A DNA stretch of 63,362 nt from the NCBI GenBank assembly GCA_036278755.1, contig DASUKL010000117.1, positions 1-63,362 of the forward strand, read 5' to 3'. The position numbers and the translations under genes were made by a program. Positions 42,730-59,717 of the stretch are shown here, one piece after another. Origin of the DNA: DASUKL01 sp036278755 (GTDB taxonomy: Bacteria > Chloroflexota > Limnocylindria > Limnocylindrales > CSP1-4). The notes under the pieces are model-generated. The model made no database searches. It saw nothing but the letters and a program-made list of their open reading frames with translations, and was not told the DNA's origin. The stretch's first letter is position 1. Every line of letters begins with the position of its first letter.

Positions 42730-44658
42730 TCAATCCTGACCGTAGAAGTCGCCGCGCTTGAGGAGCTGCGGCAAGCGGAGGTCGACCTTCACGGCGTAGT
42801 GGAGCTGGAGGAAGTACTTCGCGATCTCGGTCGCGGCGTTGCCGACCGTGTTGGCGTCGTAGGCGAAGACGACCACGGCCAGGTTCGAGTCGGTGCGCGA
42901 GACGGCCTTGAAGCCGCTGGGGTCGGAGCTCGTCTTCCAGGGATCGGCCGGCACGAACCCGGCGAACCAGTCGTGGAAGGGCATCTCCCCCTTGGCGTTG
43001 CGGATGCCGAACTCGGCCGTGCCGGTCTTGGCCGCTACCACGAAGGGCTCGTCGACGAGGTTGTACGTGTGGCGGATGTTGACCCCGGTCCGGGCCGCCA
43101 CGCGCATGTCCTTGAGCACCGTTTGGCTGATGGGCAGCTTGCGGGTCAGTTCCGGAGCGAACGAGCGCACGACCTGGCCGCTGGGGCCGGTGATCTGGCG
43201 GACGACCTGGGGCTGGTAGAGCTTGCCGCCGTTGGCCAGGGCGCTGTAGGCATCGAGGAGCTGGATGGCCGTGACCTCGTCGTAGCCCTGACCGATCCCC
43301 GCCTGGAACACCTCACCGGGGTAGATGGGCTGGCCGAGGGTGTCGATCTTCCACTGGTTGGTGGGCACGTTGCCGTCCACCTCACCTGGCAGGTCGATGC
43401 CGGTGAGCCCGCCGAAGCCCCATTGGCGGCCCCAGTAGGCCAGGCGGTCGATGCCCAGCATGGCGGCCACCTGATAGAAGTAGGTGTCGCTCGAGTTGCC
43501 GAAGCCGCCGTAGATGTCGAGCGGCCCGAACCCGCGGTGGTTCCAGTCCACGAAGTGGAAGCCGTTGAGGTCGATGTAGGGGTAGGTCTGGATCTTCTGG
43601 TCAGCCCTGATCTTCCCGTCCTGCAGCGCCCCGGAGCCGGTGACCAGCTTGTACGTCGATCCGGGGGCGTACTGCTCGCTGATGGCGTGGTCGAGGAGCG
43701 GCTGGTACTTGTTCGTGGCCAGGGCCTGGAAGTCGGATCGAGAGATGCCCTTGGCGAACAGGTTGTCGTCATAGGTCGGCATCGAGACCATGGCCAGGAC
43801 CTCGCCGGTCTGGGGGTTCATCACGGCGATCACGCCACTCTTGAGGCCGGCCGCCTTGAGGCCCCAGTCGAGGGCCTTCTGGGCCTGCTGCTGCATGGTC
43901 ACGTCGATCGAGAGCTGCAGGGAGTCGCCGGACACGGGCGCCTGGGTCTGGGCGAGGACCTGGATGGGCAGGCCGGTCGCGTCCTCCTCGACCTGCTGGG
44001 TGCCGTAGGTGCCGCGCAGGTCGGTCTCGTACTCCTGTTCGACGCCGGCCCGGCCGATCCAGTCGTCCGTGAGGTAGCCCTTGTCGGCCAGGGTCTTGAG
44101 CTCGCTCGAGGTCACGGCTCCCGTGTAGCCGAGGATCTGGGCCAGGAGCGGGCCGTAGGCGTAGTCGCGCTGGGCCTCGACGCCCACGTGCACACCGGGG
44201 AAGTCGAGTGGGTCTTCGGAGAGGACGCGGGCGGTGTCCTCCGGCACGTCCGAGGCGATGGGCACGAGATCGAAGTTGGCGCCCGGGTCGCGGTCGATGA
44301 GCTGGTTGATCGTGGTCGGGGACATGTCGAGGATGGCCCCCAGGCGGGTCACGACCGAGGCGCGGACGGAGAACGGCAACTCGGACGGCCGGATCTGGAC
44401 CACGAAGGTCGGCACATTGGTGACCACGGGCTTGCCGTCGCGGTCGTAGATCAGCCCGCGCGCGGATGGGACGGGCTGAAGGACGATCCGCGTCGCGTCG
44501 CCGACGGTCGTCGCTTGCGAGGGCGCCGGCAGCAGCTGCAGGTAGGCCAGGCGTGCCGCAAGCGTGGTCGTGACCAGGGCGATCACGAGGCCGAAGACGA
44601 CGAACCGGGAGAGCAGCTGGGGTCGAGACCGCTGCGGCTCGAGTTCGACTGTCGTCAT
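42730..44658 (-). CDS. mrdA: Penicillin-binding protein 2
   Basis: This 642-residue transpeptidase has an N-terminal membrane anchor (VVFGLVIALVTTTLAARLAY), a PBP dimerisation domain with PVPSARGLIYDRDG, and the active site SxxK in APGSTYKLV, the SSD triad in NSSDTYFYQ and KTG in AAKTGTAEF. ATG 44658 matches the family start. mreD overlaps nothing; 40 nt separate them. Confidence 0.95.
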   Translation of the reverse strand: MTTVELEPQRSRPQLLSRFVVFGLVIALVTTTLAARLAYLQLLPAPSQATTVGDATRIVLQPVPSARGLIYDRDGKPVVTNVPTFVVQIRPSELPFSVRASVVTRLGAILDMSPTTINQLIDRDPGANFDLVPIASDVPEDTARVLSEDPLDFPGVHVGVEAQRDYAYGPLLAQILGYTGAVTSSELKTLADKGYLTDDWIGRAGVEQEYETDLRGTYGTQQVEEDATGLPIQVLAQTQAPVSGDSLQLSIDVTMQQQAQKALDWGLKAAGLKSGVIAVMNPQTGEVLAMVSMPTYDDNLFAKGISRSDFQALATNKYQPLLDHAISEQYAPGSTYKLVTGSGALQDGKIRADQKIQTYPYIDLNGFHFVDWNHRGFGPLDIYGGFGNSSDTYFYQVAAMLGIDRLAYWGRQWGFGGLTGIDLPGEVDGNVPTNQWKIDTLGQPIYPGEVFQAGIGQGYDEVTAIQLLDAYSALANGGKLYQPQVVRQITGPSGQVVRSFAPELTRKLPISQTVLKDMRVAARTGVNIRHTYNLVDEPFVVAAKTGTAEFGIRNAKGEMPFHDWFAGFVPADPWKTSSDPSGFKAVSRTDSNLAVVVFAYDANTVGNAATEIAKYFLQLHYAVKVDLRLPQLLKRGDFYGQD

Positions 44659-44698
44659 CGGTCCACGAGCCGCCGTCGACGCACGATGAGGAGTCGGC

Positions 44699-45199
44699 TC
44701 ACCACTCGATGCGGTCCTGCTGTCCGAAGCGGAGCCACAGCCACCGGCCGGCCGCGGCCGCAAGGAGGCCGATGATGAGGTCGAGTACCGCCGTGGGCAC
44801 GATCGAACCCGCCTCGAGCGTCGACGTGGTGCCGGTGAAGGCGGCAAGCGATTCGATCACGAGGACCTGGTAGCAGATGCTGAGGACGAAGACCGCCGCG
44901 CCGACGACGGCGACACGGCGGCCCGGAAGGAGCCGGGCCATGGCGATGGCGATGCCCGCCAGGATGAGCAGCAGGAGTGCCGTCATGCCGAGCCTCCGCT
45001 CTGGCACGAGGAGGTCGAGCATGATCCCGCCCAGGAAGGCCCAGGTCAGACCATCCTCGACCCCGATGGTCATGGTCGCCACGATCGCCAGGACGAACAC
45101 CAGATCGGGTCGGATGCCAGCGACCGCCAGCTGCGGCAGCACACTGGTTTCGATGAGAGCCGCGAGGACGGCGCCCACCGCGGCGAAGGGGATGCTCAT
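44699..45199 (-). CDS. mreD: Rod-shape protein MreD
   Basis: This 166-residue hydrophobic protein has about five helices and IRPDLVFVLAIVATM plus EDGLTWAFLGGIMLDLL, typical of MreD. No mreC is present between it and its promoter, or near mreB at 20 kb. Start ATG 45199 because the longer frame is Arg/Ser-rich with no helices. Confidence 0.85.
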   Translation of the reverse strand: MSIPFAAVGAVLAALIETSVLPQLAVAGIRPDLVFVLAIVATMTIGVEDGLTWAFLGGIMLDLLVPERRLGMTALLLLILAGIAIAMARLLPGRRVAVVGAAVFVLSICYQVLVIESLAAFTGTTSTLEAGSIVPTAVLDLIIGLLAAAAGRWLWLRFGQQDRIEW

Positions 45200-45296
45200 C
45201 CTCTCGTGCCCCTGCGGAGGGGCCCGGTACGACTCGCCGTGACGCGAACGACCGGGCGGTGGACGGCGGAGCGACGCTGCGGTCGGAGTATAGCGC

Positions 45297-45302
45297 GAGG
45301 CG
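45297..45302 (-). promoter_or_regulatory. -10 TATACT of mreD-mrdA-rodA
   Basis: TATACT on the - strand, 97 nt before mreD. No good -35 is visible. Confidence 0.45.
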
Positions 45303-45373
45303 TTGCTCGGTCTGGCGGGCGATGAGAAGTGGCTGGAGCGCGCGGAGCGCGCGGGCACCACCGGACCCGTCGC

Positions 45374-45389
45374 TGTTGCACGTGCAACA
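45374..45389. promoter_or_regulatory. parS: parS centromere site
   Basis: TGTTGCACGTGCAACA is a perfect 16-bp palindrome that fits the conserved parS pattern TGTTNCACGTGNAACA bound by Spo0J/ParB. It lies 195 bp before parA. Presence of parA-parB next to it strongly supports function. Confidence 0.9.
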
Positions 45390-45583
45390 CCCGTCGGGCA
45401 AGCATCCGCCGTCGATCGGCGGTGGATGGCCAGCGAAGGGACACTCCGTATCCTCGGGCGATGCAGAGCCGCACCGATGTGATGCGGGGCCGCTCCCGCG
45501 TCCGACCGGGGCCCGCGGAGGCCGAAAGGAGGCGAATCGGATAGAATCAGTGTCCGTGATCGCGTACCGAATCGGCTGGCTGC

Positions 45584-46426
45584 GTGGGCGAAACGCTCGC
45601 CTGCGCTAACCAGAAGGGCGGGGTCGGCAAGACCACCACGGTGGTCAATCTGGCGACGTATCTCGCCCTCGCCGGGCGTCGCGTCCTCGTCATCGACCTC
45701 GATCCGCAAGGCAACGCGACGAGCGGCCTGGGCGTCGATCGGTCGGCGGTGACGCTGTCGGCCTACGACCTGCTGGCCGACGGCGGTGACGCGGCCGGCC
45801 TCGTCCGAGCGACGGGCGTCACGAACCTCAGCCTCGTCCCCTCGGCCATGGCCCTCGCCGGCGCTGAGGTCGAGCTGGCCGGGCTCGGACAGCGCGAACG
45901 GCGCCTGGCCCAGGTCCTAGGCCCCCTCGCGGAGGCCTTCGACCACGTCATCATCGACTGTCCGCCCTCGCTCGGCCTGTTGACGATCAACGCGTTGACC
46001 GCGGCCCGAGCGGTCTTCATCCCCATCCAGTGCGAGTACTACGCCCTCGAGGGCCTGAGCCAGCTCCTCGAGACGGTCCAACTCGTGCGCGACAACCTCA
46101 ATCCGCGACTGACGATCAAGGGAGTCCTCCTGACGATGTATGACGCCCGCACCAACCTCGCCGCCGATGTCGCGGCGGAGGTGCGTCAGCACCTCGGCGA
46201 CCGCGTCTACGCCACGGTCGTGCCACGCAGCGTGCGGCTCTCCGAGGCGCCCAGCTACGGGCTCCCGATCGCGGCCTACCGGCCCGACTCCCGTGGCGCC
46301 GCGGCCTATCGCGACGTGGCCCTCGAGTTCCTGGCCCGGGAGGGCGTGTACGCCGAGGTGCCGCTCGCCGTGCCCGGGCCGAGCGGCTCCGGACAGGTGG
46401 CGGCGCGCGGCCAGGTGCCCGCGTGA
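45584..46426 (+). CDS. parA: Chromosome-partitioning ATPase ParA/Soj
   Basis: This 280-residue ATPase has a deviant Walker A QKGGVGKTTT near the N-terminus, VLVIDLDPQGNAT, IIDCPPSLGLLT and the FIPIQCEYYALEGLSQLL block of Soj. It moves ParB-parS complexes. GTG 45584 is directly before the conserved start. The stop overlaps parB (GTGA). Confidence 0.95.
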   Translation: MGETLACANQKGGVGKTTTVVNLATYLALAGRRVLVIDLDPQGNATSGLGVDRSAVTLSAYDLLADGGDAAGLVRATGVTNLSLVPSAMALAGAEVELAGLGQRERRLAQVLGPLAEAFDHVIIDCPPSLGLLTINALTAARAVFIPIQCEYYALEGLSQLLETVQLVRDNLNPRLTIKGVLLTMYDARTNLAADVAAEVRQHLGDRVYATVVPRSVRLSEAPSYGLPIAAYRPDSRGAAAYRDVALEFLAREGVYAEVPLAVPGPSGSGQVAARGQVPA

Positions 46427-47435
46427 CGGCGACTGTCAGGCGCGCCCCGAGCGGCCTGGGGCGGGGGCTGGCTTCGCTCATCCCTCAGCGCCCGCAGACG
46501 ACCGGGGCGATCGAGATCCCCGTGGCCGAGGTGCGCCGCAACCCCTACCAGCCTCGCGGGGCAGCCGAACAGGACGCCCTCGATACGCTCGCTCGGAGCA
46601 TCGCCGAGCACGGCGTCCTGCAGCCGATCCTCGTGGTCGAGACCGCGGCCGGCTATCAGCTCATCGCTGGCGAACGGCGCCTGCGGGCGGCCGAGCTGGC
46701 CGGCCTCGAACGCGTCCCCGCGGTGGTCCGGACCGATGTCGCGGAACAGGGCCAGCTCGAGCTGGCCCTCATCGAGAACCTGCAACGCGCCGACCTCAAC
46801 CCGCTCGAGGAGGCCCGCGCCTTCCGACGCCTCATCGACGAGTTCGGGATGACCCAGGCGGACGTCGCCGCGCGCGTCGCCCGGGCCCGCTCCAGCGTGG
46901 CCAATACGCTGCGCCTCCTCGATCTCGACCCCGCCGTCCAGGCCGCCCTCGGCGACGGCCGGATCAGCGAGGGCCACGCCCGCGCCCTGGGGGCGGCCCC
47001 GGGAGCGGAGGCCCAGATCGTTCTCCTACAGCGCGTCCTGGCTGACGGCCTGAGCGTGCGCCAGACCGAGGCCCTCGCCGCCCGAGCCAAGGATCAGGCC
47101 GCCGCTTCGGCCCGGCCGAACGCCAGCCCCGGGGGACCGGACGGCCCGGGCGGGCCGGCCGGCTCGGGTGCGTCGCTCGACGACCAGGCCGCCACGACGT
47201 CCCCGGACCTGTCGACGGCCTCCCCGGGCCCGACGGGCGCGGCCGCGGTCGGCACCGCGACTTCGGACCTCGACCTCGACCCGGCCGAACGTGAGCGTCT
47301 CGAGAGCGACCTGCGCCTGGCCCTCGGCACCAAGGTGACCATCACGCCAGGCCGGCGCGGCGGCCGCATCGTCGTGGAGTACTACGACGCCAACGACCTC
47401 GATCGCCTGTATGAGCGTCTGACCGGGAGGCCCGC

Positions 47436-47439
<4 letters not shown>
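46423..47439 (+). CDS. parB: Chromosome-partitioning protein ParB/Spo0J
   Basis: This 338-residue protein starts with the ParA-stimulating peptide APSGLGRGLASLI, then a CTP-binding ParB/Srx domain (NPYQPRG, AGERRLRAAELAG), the ENLQRADLNPLEEARAF block, an HTH (MTQADVAARVARARSSVANT) and a C-terminal dimer domain. A 70-residue Pro/Gly/Ala linker separates the last two. Overlaps parA and gyrB by 4 bp each. Confidence 0.95.
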
Positions 47440-49509
<2,070 letters not shown>

Positions 49510-49520
<11 letters not shown>

Positions 49521-50040
49521 GGCACTCGCCCCGCCGGAGGTGGCGGCGGAGGCCCCGCTCGTCGGCTTCGAGCTCAGCCCCCACAACTGCTTCGTCTGTG
49601 GCGAGCTCAACGCCCACGGCCTGCGGATCAGCATCCGGGCCCGCGGGCCCCTCGTCTTCGCCGACCTGATCCTGGGGCCCGACCACGAGGGCTGGGAGGG
49701 CATCGCCCACGGCGGGATCATCGCCGCGCTCCTCGACGAGGTCATGGAGTGGTCGCTCTTCGAGGCCGAGGCCTGGGGGGTGACGGCGGAGATGCGGGTG
49801 CGCTACCGCCATCCGGTCCGCATCGGCGACGCGATCCACGTCGAGGGCTGGGTGTCGACCCACCGCGGGCGCCGCTTCGAGACCGCGGCTCGCATGCTCG
49901 ATGCGGAGGGTCAGGTGCTGGCCGAGGCCCAGGGCACGTACCTCGCCGCCACGGCCGCCCAGCGGGCCGAGCTCGAAGCTCGCTACCGCTTCCGCAAGGT
50001 CGAGCTCGAACCCCAGCCCCTGGGGGCTTCGAGCACATGA
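49510..50040 (+). CDS. PaaI/hotdog-fold thioesterase-like protein
   Basis: This 176-residue hotdog protein has NCFVCGELNAHGLRI and EGIAHGGIIAALLDEVMEW, with HGG and Asp/Glu as in PaaI-type acyl-CoA thioesterases, then VTAEMRVRYRHPVRIGD. Substrate unknown. TTG 49510 lies inside the end of gyrB; no better start occurs before the conserved core. Stop overlaps the next ATG. Confidence 0.82.
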
Positions 50041-51112
50041 AGGCCGCTGCAGGGCCGAGGAGGCTCGCCGCCGCCGCCCCGAGCAGGATCGCCGCCGCCC
50101 GCGCGCTTGGCCGGGGCCTGGCCGGCCTGCTGACCGACCCGGAGGCCTTCGAACGCCGTCTCGAGCGCGGGCTGCACCGCCTGGCCGAGCCCGGCTACCG
50201 GACCGCCGGGAGCCGCCGCGGGCGCCAGACCCCGACCGCGAGCCGCCTGGGCGTCCGGCCGGCCGTCCTGCGGGCCGTGGCCGCCCCGCTCCGAGGTCCC
50301 CTGGCCGAGGCCTCGCCGGCCATCGCCCTCTACCTCGCCGACCGCCTCAGCCGCGCCGCCACGGACGAGGAGCGGCTGCTGGCCGTGTCCGTCCTTCGGC
50401 GGGCCCTGGCCGACGACCCGGAACGCGCCTGGCAGCTCGTCCGCCGCCTGGGCCGCGAGGCGGCCGACGCCGAGACCGTCGAGGCCCTGGCCGGGCTGCT
50501 GGCGGCAGGGATCGGCCGCGAGCCGTACCGCTGGGCCGAGCTCGAGCAGCTGGCCTACGCCGCCTCCGCCTGGGAGCGCCGGCTCGTGGGCCGCACCCTG
50601 AGCCGCCTGGCGGCTGACCATCGGCTCCGGCCGGCCCGCGCCGACGCGATCGCTGCCGCCGACACGACCCGCGCGCTCAGCCTCTGCCGCTCGCTCCTGG
50701 GCGACCCCCGGGCCGAGGTCCAGACCGCCCTGGCCGCCGCCATCGGCGCCTGGGCTCGGCGCGATCCCGCCTCCGTGGCGGCCTTCCTACGGGCCGAGGC
50801 CGTAGCCGCGGCCGAGCGGGCGGACGGCAACCGGGCCTGGGTCCTGCTGGCCGCCGTCCGCGGCCTCGAGCCTGCACCCGGGCCGGCCTCCGGGGTCCGG
50901 TCATCGGGCCTCGAGCCCAGCCTGGCGGCCGAGGTCCGGGCCCGCCTGGCCGGGCTGCACCGTTCATCCACGGCGCCTGATACGAGCGCCGCCCACGCCG
51001 CGGTGGCTGCCTTCGCGGCCGGCGGCTTCCGGCTGCCGGATCCGCGCCGGCTCCCTGAACCGCCGCTCGCCCCCTCCGGGGCCGGGCGGCCCAGTGCGAG
51101 GGTCCTGACCCG

Positions 51113-51116
<4 letters not shown>
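50037..51116 (+). CDS. HEAT-repeat protein, DNA alkylation repair (AlkD)-like
   Basis: This 359-residue, helix-rich protein is almost all Ala, Arg and Leu. Repeats such as ADDPERAWQLVRRLGREAAD, ELEQLAYAASAWERRLVGR and GDPRAEVQTALAAAIGAWAR resemble HEAT units of AlkD-type DNA glycosylases, including the Trp-Glu-Arg-Arg helix. The assignment is tentative. It is translationally coupled on both sides (ATGA with the thioesterase and with gyrA), so it sits inside a gyrase operon. Confidence 0.6.
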
Positions 51117-53680
<2,564 letters not shown>

Positions 53681-53708
53681 GGACCGCGAGCGGAGGCCGT
53701 CCCCCTCG

Positions 53709-54761
53709 ATGAGCGCGTTCGAGAACCCCGGGCTGAACGGCGGGGCCGAGACCTACGACCTCTATCACGGCAACGCCAACCCCCGGCTGGCGGAGAAGAT
53801 CGGGCGCTACCTGGGCCGGGAGCTGGGCCGGGTCGAGGTCTTCGAGTTCGCCAACGAGAACATCTTCGTCAAGATCCTCGACAACGTCCGCAGCCGGGAT
53901 GTTTTCCTCATCCAGCCCACCTGCTCGCCGGTCAACAAGTCGATCATGGAGCTGCTGATCATGATCGACGCCTTCAAGCGGGCCAGCGCTGGGCGGATCA
54001 CGGCCGTCGTGCCGTACTACGCCTACGGCCGCTCCGACAAGAAGGATCAGCCCCGGGTGCCGATCACGGCCCGCCTCGTGGCCGACATGCTCCAGGTCGC
54101 GGGCGCCGACCGGCTGCTGACGATGGACCTCCACCAGGGCCAGATCCAGGGCTTCTTCAGCATCCCCGTGGACGAGCTGACGGCTGTCCACCTGCTCAGC
54201 AACCACTTCCGCCAGAAGCATCTTGAGGATCCCGTGGTGGTGACCGACCTCGGCTTCGCCAAGCGCGCCCGGACCTTCGCCGAGCTGCTCGACGCCCCGC
54301 TGGCCATCATCGAGAAGCGCCGCCTGGGCAACCTCGACCGGGCCGAGCTGCTCAACGTCATCGGCCAGGTGCGCGGCCGGCGGGCGATCATCGTCGACGA
54401 CGAGATCGACACCGCGGGCACGCTCATCGAGACGGTCCGAGCCCTCGAGCGGGAGGGGGTCGACGAGATCTACGCCTGCGCCACCCACGGCGTGCTCTCC
54501 GACCCGGCCGTCGAGCACATCCGAGACTCGTCACTGCGCGAGGTCGTGGTCACCGACTCCATCCCCCTGCCGCCCGCCAAACGAATCCCCAAGATCCGGG
54601 TCCTCTCCATCGCGCCGCTCGTGGGCGAGGCCATCCGCCGCATCCACGACGGCGAGTCGGTGGGGGCCCTCTTCGGCAGCGAGATGCAGCTCGTCCAGGA
54701 GATGCTCCTGTGGGACGAGATCGAGGGTGGCGACGCCGACGACGCCGACCCGGCCGCCTGA
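53709..54761 (+). CDS. prs: Ribose-phosphate pyrophosphokinase
   Basis: This 350-residue PRPP synthase has the nucleotide loop FEFANENIFVKI, the flexible VPYYAYGRSDKKDQPRVPIT block, MDLHQGQIQGFF and the PRPP site AIIVDDEIDTAGTLIE. It supplies nucleotide, His and Trp synthesis. A 28-nt gap follows gyrA. The C-terminus is about 30 residues longer than E. coli. Confidence 0.95.
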   Translation: MSAFENPGLNGGAETYDLYHGNANPRLAEKIGRYLGRELGRVEVFEFANENIFVKILDNVRSRDVFLIQPTCSPVNKSIMELLIMIDAFKRASAGRITAVVPYYAYGRSDKKDQPRVPITARLVADMLQVAGADRLLTMDLHQGQIQGFFSIPVDELTAVHLLSNHFRQKHLEDPVVVTDLGFAKRARTFAELLDAPLAIIEKRRLGNLDRAELLNVIGQVRGRRAIIVDDEIDTAGTLIETVRALEREGVDEIYACATHGVLSDPAVEHIRDSSLREVVVTDSIPLPPAKRIPKIRVLSIAPLVGEAIRRIHDGESVGALFGSEMQLVQEMLLWDEIEGGDADDADPAA

Positions 54762-54806
54762 ACCCAGCCCCGGGACTCGAACCAGCCCCAGAAAGGACCG
54801 TCGCTC

Positions 54807-55034
54807 ATGAGCCTGAAGCTCTACCGACCCACCCCCGACGGACTCGAACCGAGCCCCGTCGAGCAGCACGATTGGCGCCGCCGCCTGACCTCCCGGCGCT
54901 GGCGGGCCGCGCCGCTGGGCAACCCCGACGTCAAGGCCGTGGGGCCCAGCGGGGCCGTCCTCTTCTTCGGTGGCCTGCTGGTGCTGACCTTCGTGCTCCT
55001 CCTCGTCGGCTACGGCAGCGGCTTCTGGGGATGA
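54807..55034 (+). CDS. Small single-pass membrane protein
   Basis: This 75-residue protein of unknown function has a basic N-terminal half (EQHDWRRRLTSRRWR) and one C-terminal helix (GAVLFFGGLLVLTFVLLLVGY). AGAAAGGA lies before ATG 54807. Its stop overlaps the thyX start (ATGA). Confidence 0.7.
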   Translation: MSLKLYRPTPDGLEPSPVEQHDWRRRLTSRRWRAAPLGNPDVKAVGPSGAVLFFGGLLVLTFVLLLVGYGSGFWG

Positions 55035-55753
55035 GGCGACCGGTCCGCCGGCCGGTGCTGGACCACGGCTACGTCCGGCTGGTGGACGTCATGGGCAGCG
55101 ACCTGACCGTGGTCAACGCGGCCAAGGTCTCCTTCGACAAGGAAGCGGCCACGTTCGGGCCGCGCGAGGAACGGCTGCTGGGCTTCCTGGGCCGCGAGGG
55201 CCACACCAGCCCCTTCCGCCACGCCGTGCTGTCCTTCGAGGTCTATGCCCCGCTCATGGTCGCCCGCCAGTGGTGGAAGTACGTCGTCGGCTCGGACCAC
55301 ACCATGGATGGCTGGAACGAGTCCAGCCGCCGCTATGTGACCGAGGAGCCGACCTTCTACGCCATCGCCCCGACGGCCTGGCGCAGCGCCCCGGCCAGCC
55401 GCAAGCAGGGCTCCGGCGAGCCGCTCCCGGCGGCCGTGGGGCGTCGCCTCAGCACCGAGCTGGCCGATCACTACACCCGCTCGCTGGAGCGCTACGAGGC
55501 CGCCCTGGAGGCCGGTGTGGCCGTCGAGCAGGCCCGCGTCTTCCTGCCCGCCTACGCCCTCTACGTGCGCTGGCGCTGGACCGCCTCGCTGCAGGCCGTG
55601 GGCCACTTCCTGGCCCAACGCCTGGCCGACGACGCCCAGCGCGAGATCGCGGCCTACGCCACGGCGGTTCGCGAACTGGCCGAGGCGCGCTTCCCCCACG
55701 CCCTGGCGGCCATGCTCGGATCGAGCCCCGCTGAGGCGCCGCCGAGCGGCTGA
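55031..55753 (+). CDS. thyX: Flavin-dependent thymidylate synthase ThyX, variant motif
   Basis: This 240-residue protein aligns with ThyX: LVDVMGSDLTVVNAAKVSF, GHTSPFRHAVLSFEV, then ARQWWKYVVGSDHTMDGWNE and SSRRYVTEEPTFY. The signature RHRx7S is altered (the RHR is WKY), while NE-S-RY is kept. Later helices include FLPAYALYVRWRWTASLQAV. It makes dTMP using FAD; no thyA is in the window. Confidence 0.88.
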   Translation: MRRPVRRPVLDHGYVRLVDVMGSDLTVVNAAKVSFDKEAATFGPREERLLGFLGREGHTSPFRHAVLSFEVYAPLMVARQWWKYVVGSDHTMDGWNESSRRYVTEEPTFYAIAPTAWRSAPASRKQGSGEPLPAAVGRRLSTELADHYTRSLERYEAALEAGVAVEQARVFLPAYALYVRWRWTASLQAVGHFLAQRLADDAQREIAAYATAVRELAEARFPHALAAMLGSSPAEAPPSG

Positions 55754-55768
55754 GGGGGGAGCCTCGCC

Positions 55769-55817
55769 TATACTCCACGTCCCCTCCGGGCCCATGGTCG
55801 GCCGCGAGGGCTGCTGA
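55769..55817 (+). promoter_or_regulatory. secA promoter and 7-codon upstream frame
   Basis: -10 TATACT at 55769-55774. A tiny frame (MVGREGC, 55794-55817) lies between it and secA; it could be a leader or chance. GAAGG precedes secA. Confidence 0.4.
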
Positions 55818-55826
55818 AGGCGATCC

Positions 55827-58921
<3,095 letters not shown>

Positions 58922-58937
<16 letters not shown>

Positions 58938-59524
58938 TCGGCGACCTCATCCGCCTCATCCTGGCGGCTTTGGCCGCCTGCATCCTGGTCGTCGGCTACA
59001 CCGCTTTCCGCATCTGGCAGCAGGGCCAGACCGATGAGTCGGGCCACCAGGCTCAGGCCGTCGTGGTCCTCGGCGCGGCCCAGTACGACGGCGTCCCCTC
59101 GCCCGTCTTCGCCGCCCGCATCGACCACGCCATCGACCTCTTCCACAGGGGCACCTTCGAGTGGTTCGTGGTCACCGGCGGCAAGCAGCCGGGCGACCGC
59201 TTCACGGAGGCCGCCACGGCGGCCCGCTACGCCCGGGCCCGCGGCGTGCCGGCGGCGGCCATCCTGTCGGAGGACGTGGGCCGCGACACCTACGGCTCGC
59301 TGCGCGGCGTGGCCGCCCTGTTCCGGGCCCACGGCATCCGGGCCGGGATGATCGTCAGCGATCGGACCCACCTCCTGCGCGCCCTGCGCATGGCCGACGA
59401 CCTGGGCCTCACGGCCTACGGCGCGCCCACCCCGACGAGCCCCCTCGACCACGATCCGGCTGCCTACGCCGACCAGATGGCCCACGAGTTGGGAGCCCTG
59501 GCCCTCTACCTCGCCACGCGCTGA
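58922..59524 (+). CDS. DUF218/YdcF-SanA family protein
   Basis: This 200-residue protein starts at GTG 58922, overlapping the secA stop by 16 bp. One N-terminal helix (LILAALAACILVVGYTAF) precedes a DUF218 domain: AVVVLGAAQYDGVPSPVFAA, VTGGKQPGDRFTEAA, GRDTYGSLRGVAA, and IVSDRTHLLRAL. Relatives act at the envelope (SanA, ElyC), exact chemistry unknown. Confidence 0.85.
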
Positions 59525-59590
59525 CAACGAGCCCTGCTCGGTCGGGTGGGAGGTTCGAGCGGGTCCGACGAGCAGAAACCGGCAGACCCC

Positions 59591-59620
59591 TTGAAGTGGG
59601 GCCAAGGGCGCACCTATACT
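59591..59620 (+). promoter_or_regulatory. Sigma70-type promoter
   Basis: -35 TTGAAG (59591-59596), 18-bp spacer, -10 TATACT (59615-59620): the best promoter in the window. It drives the Cys-rich gene and prfB. Confidence 0.7.
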
Positions 59621-59717
59621 CGGCCAAACGATGCCGGAGGTGGGCCTTCCGGTGTCCCATTGTGGCCATACGGGAGTCCCGAGCCCCGTATGTGCCCTCG
59701 ATAGGGAGCGAGGGATC

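Larger units (their letters stand above)
45200..45583 (+). other. mreD-parA intergenic region
   Basis: This 384-bp gap contains the mreD promoter, parS, a -10-like TATCCT (45449-45454) placed 6 nt before a 27-codon Arg-rich frame (45461-45544), an AAAGGAGG near 45525 and the likely parA -10 TAGAAT (45542-45547). The small frame is possible but not proven. Confidence 0.5.

Noticed and set aside
45374..45389. Reading the CACGTG palindrome as a transcription-factor box
   Set aside because: The full 16-bp parS pattern and nearby parAB explain it better.
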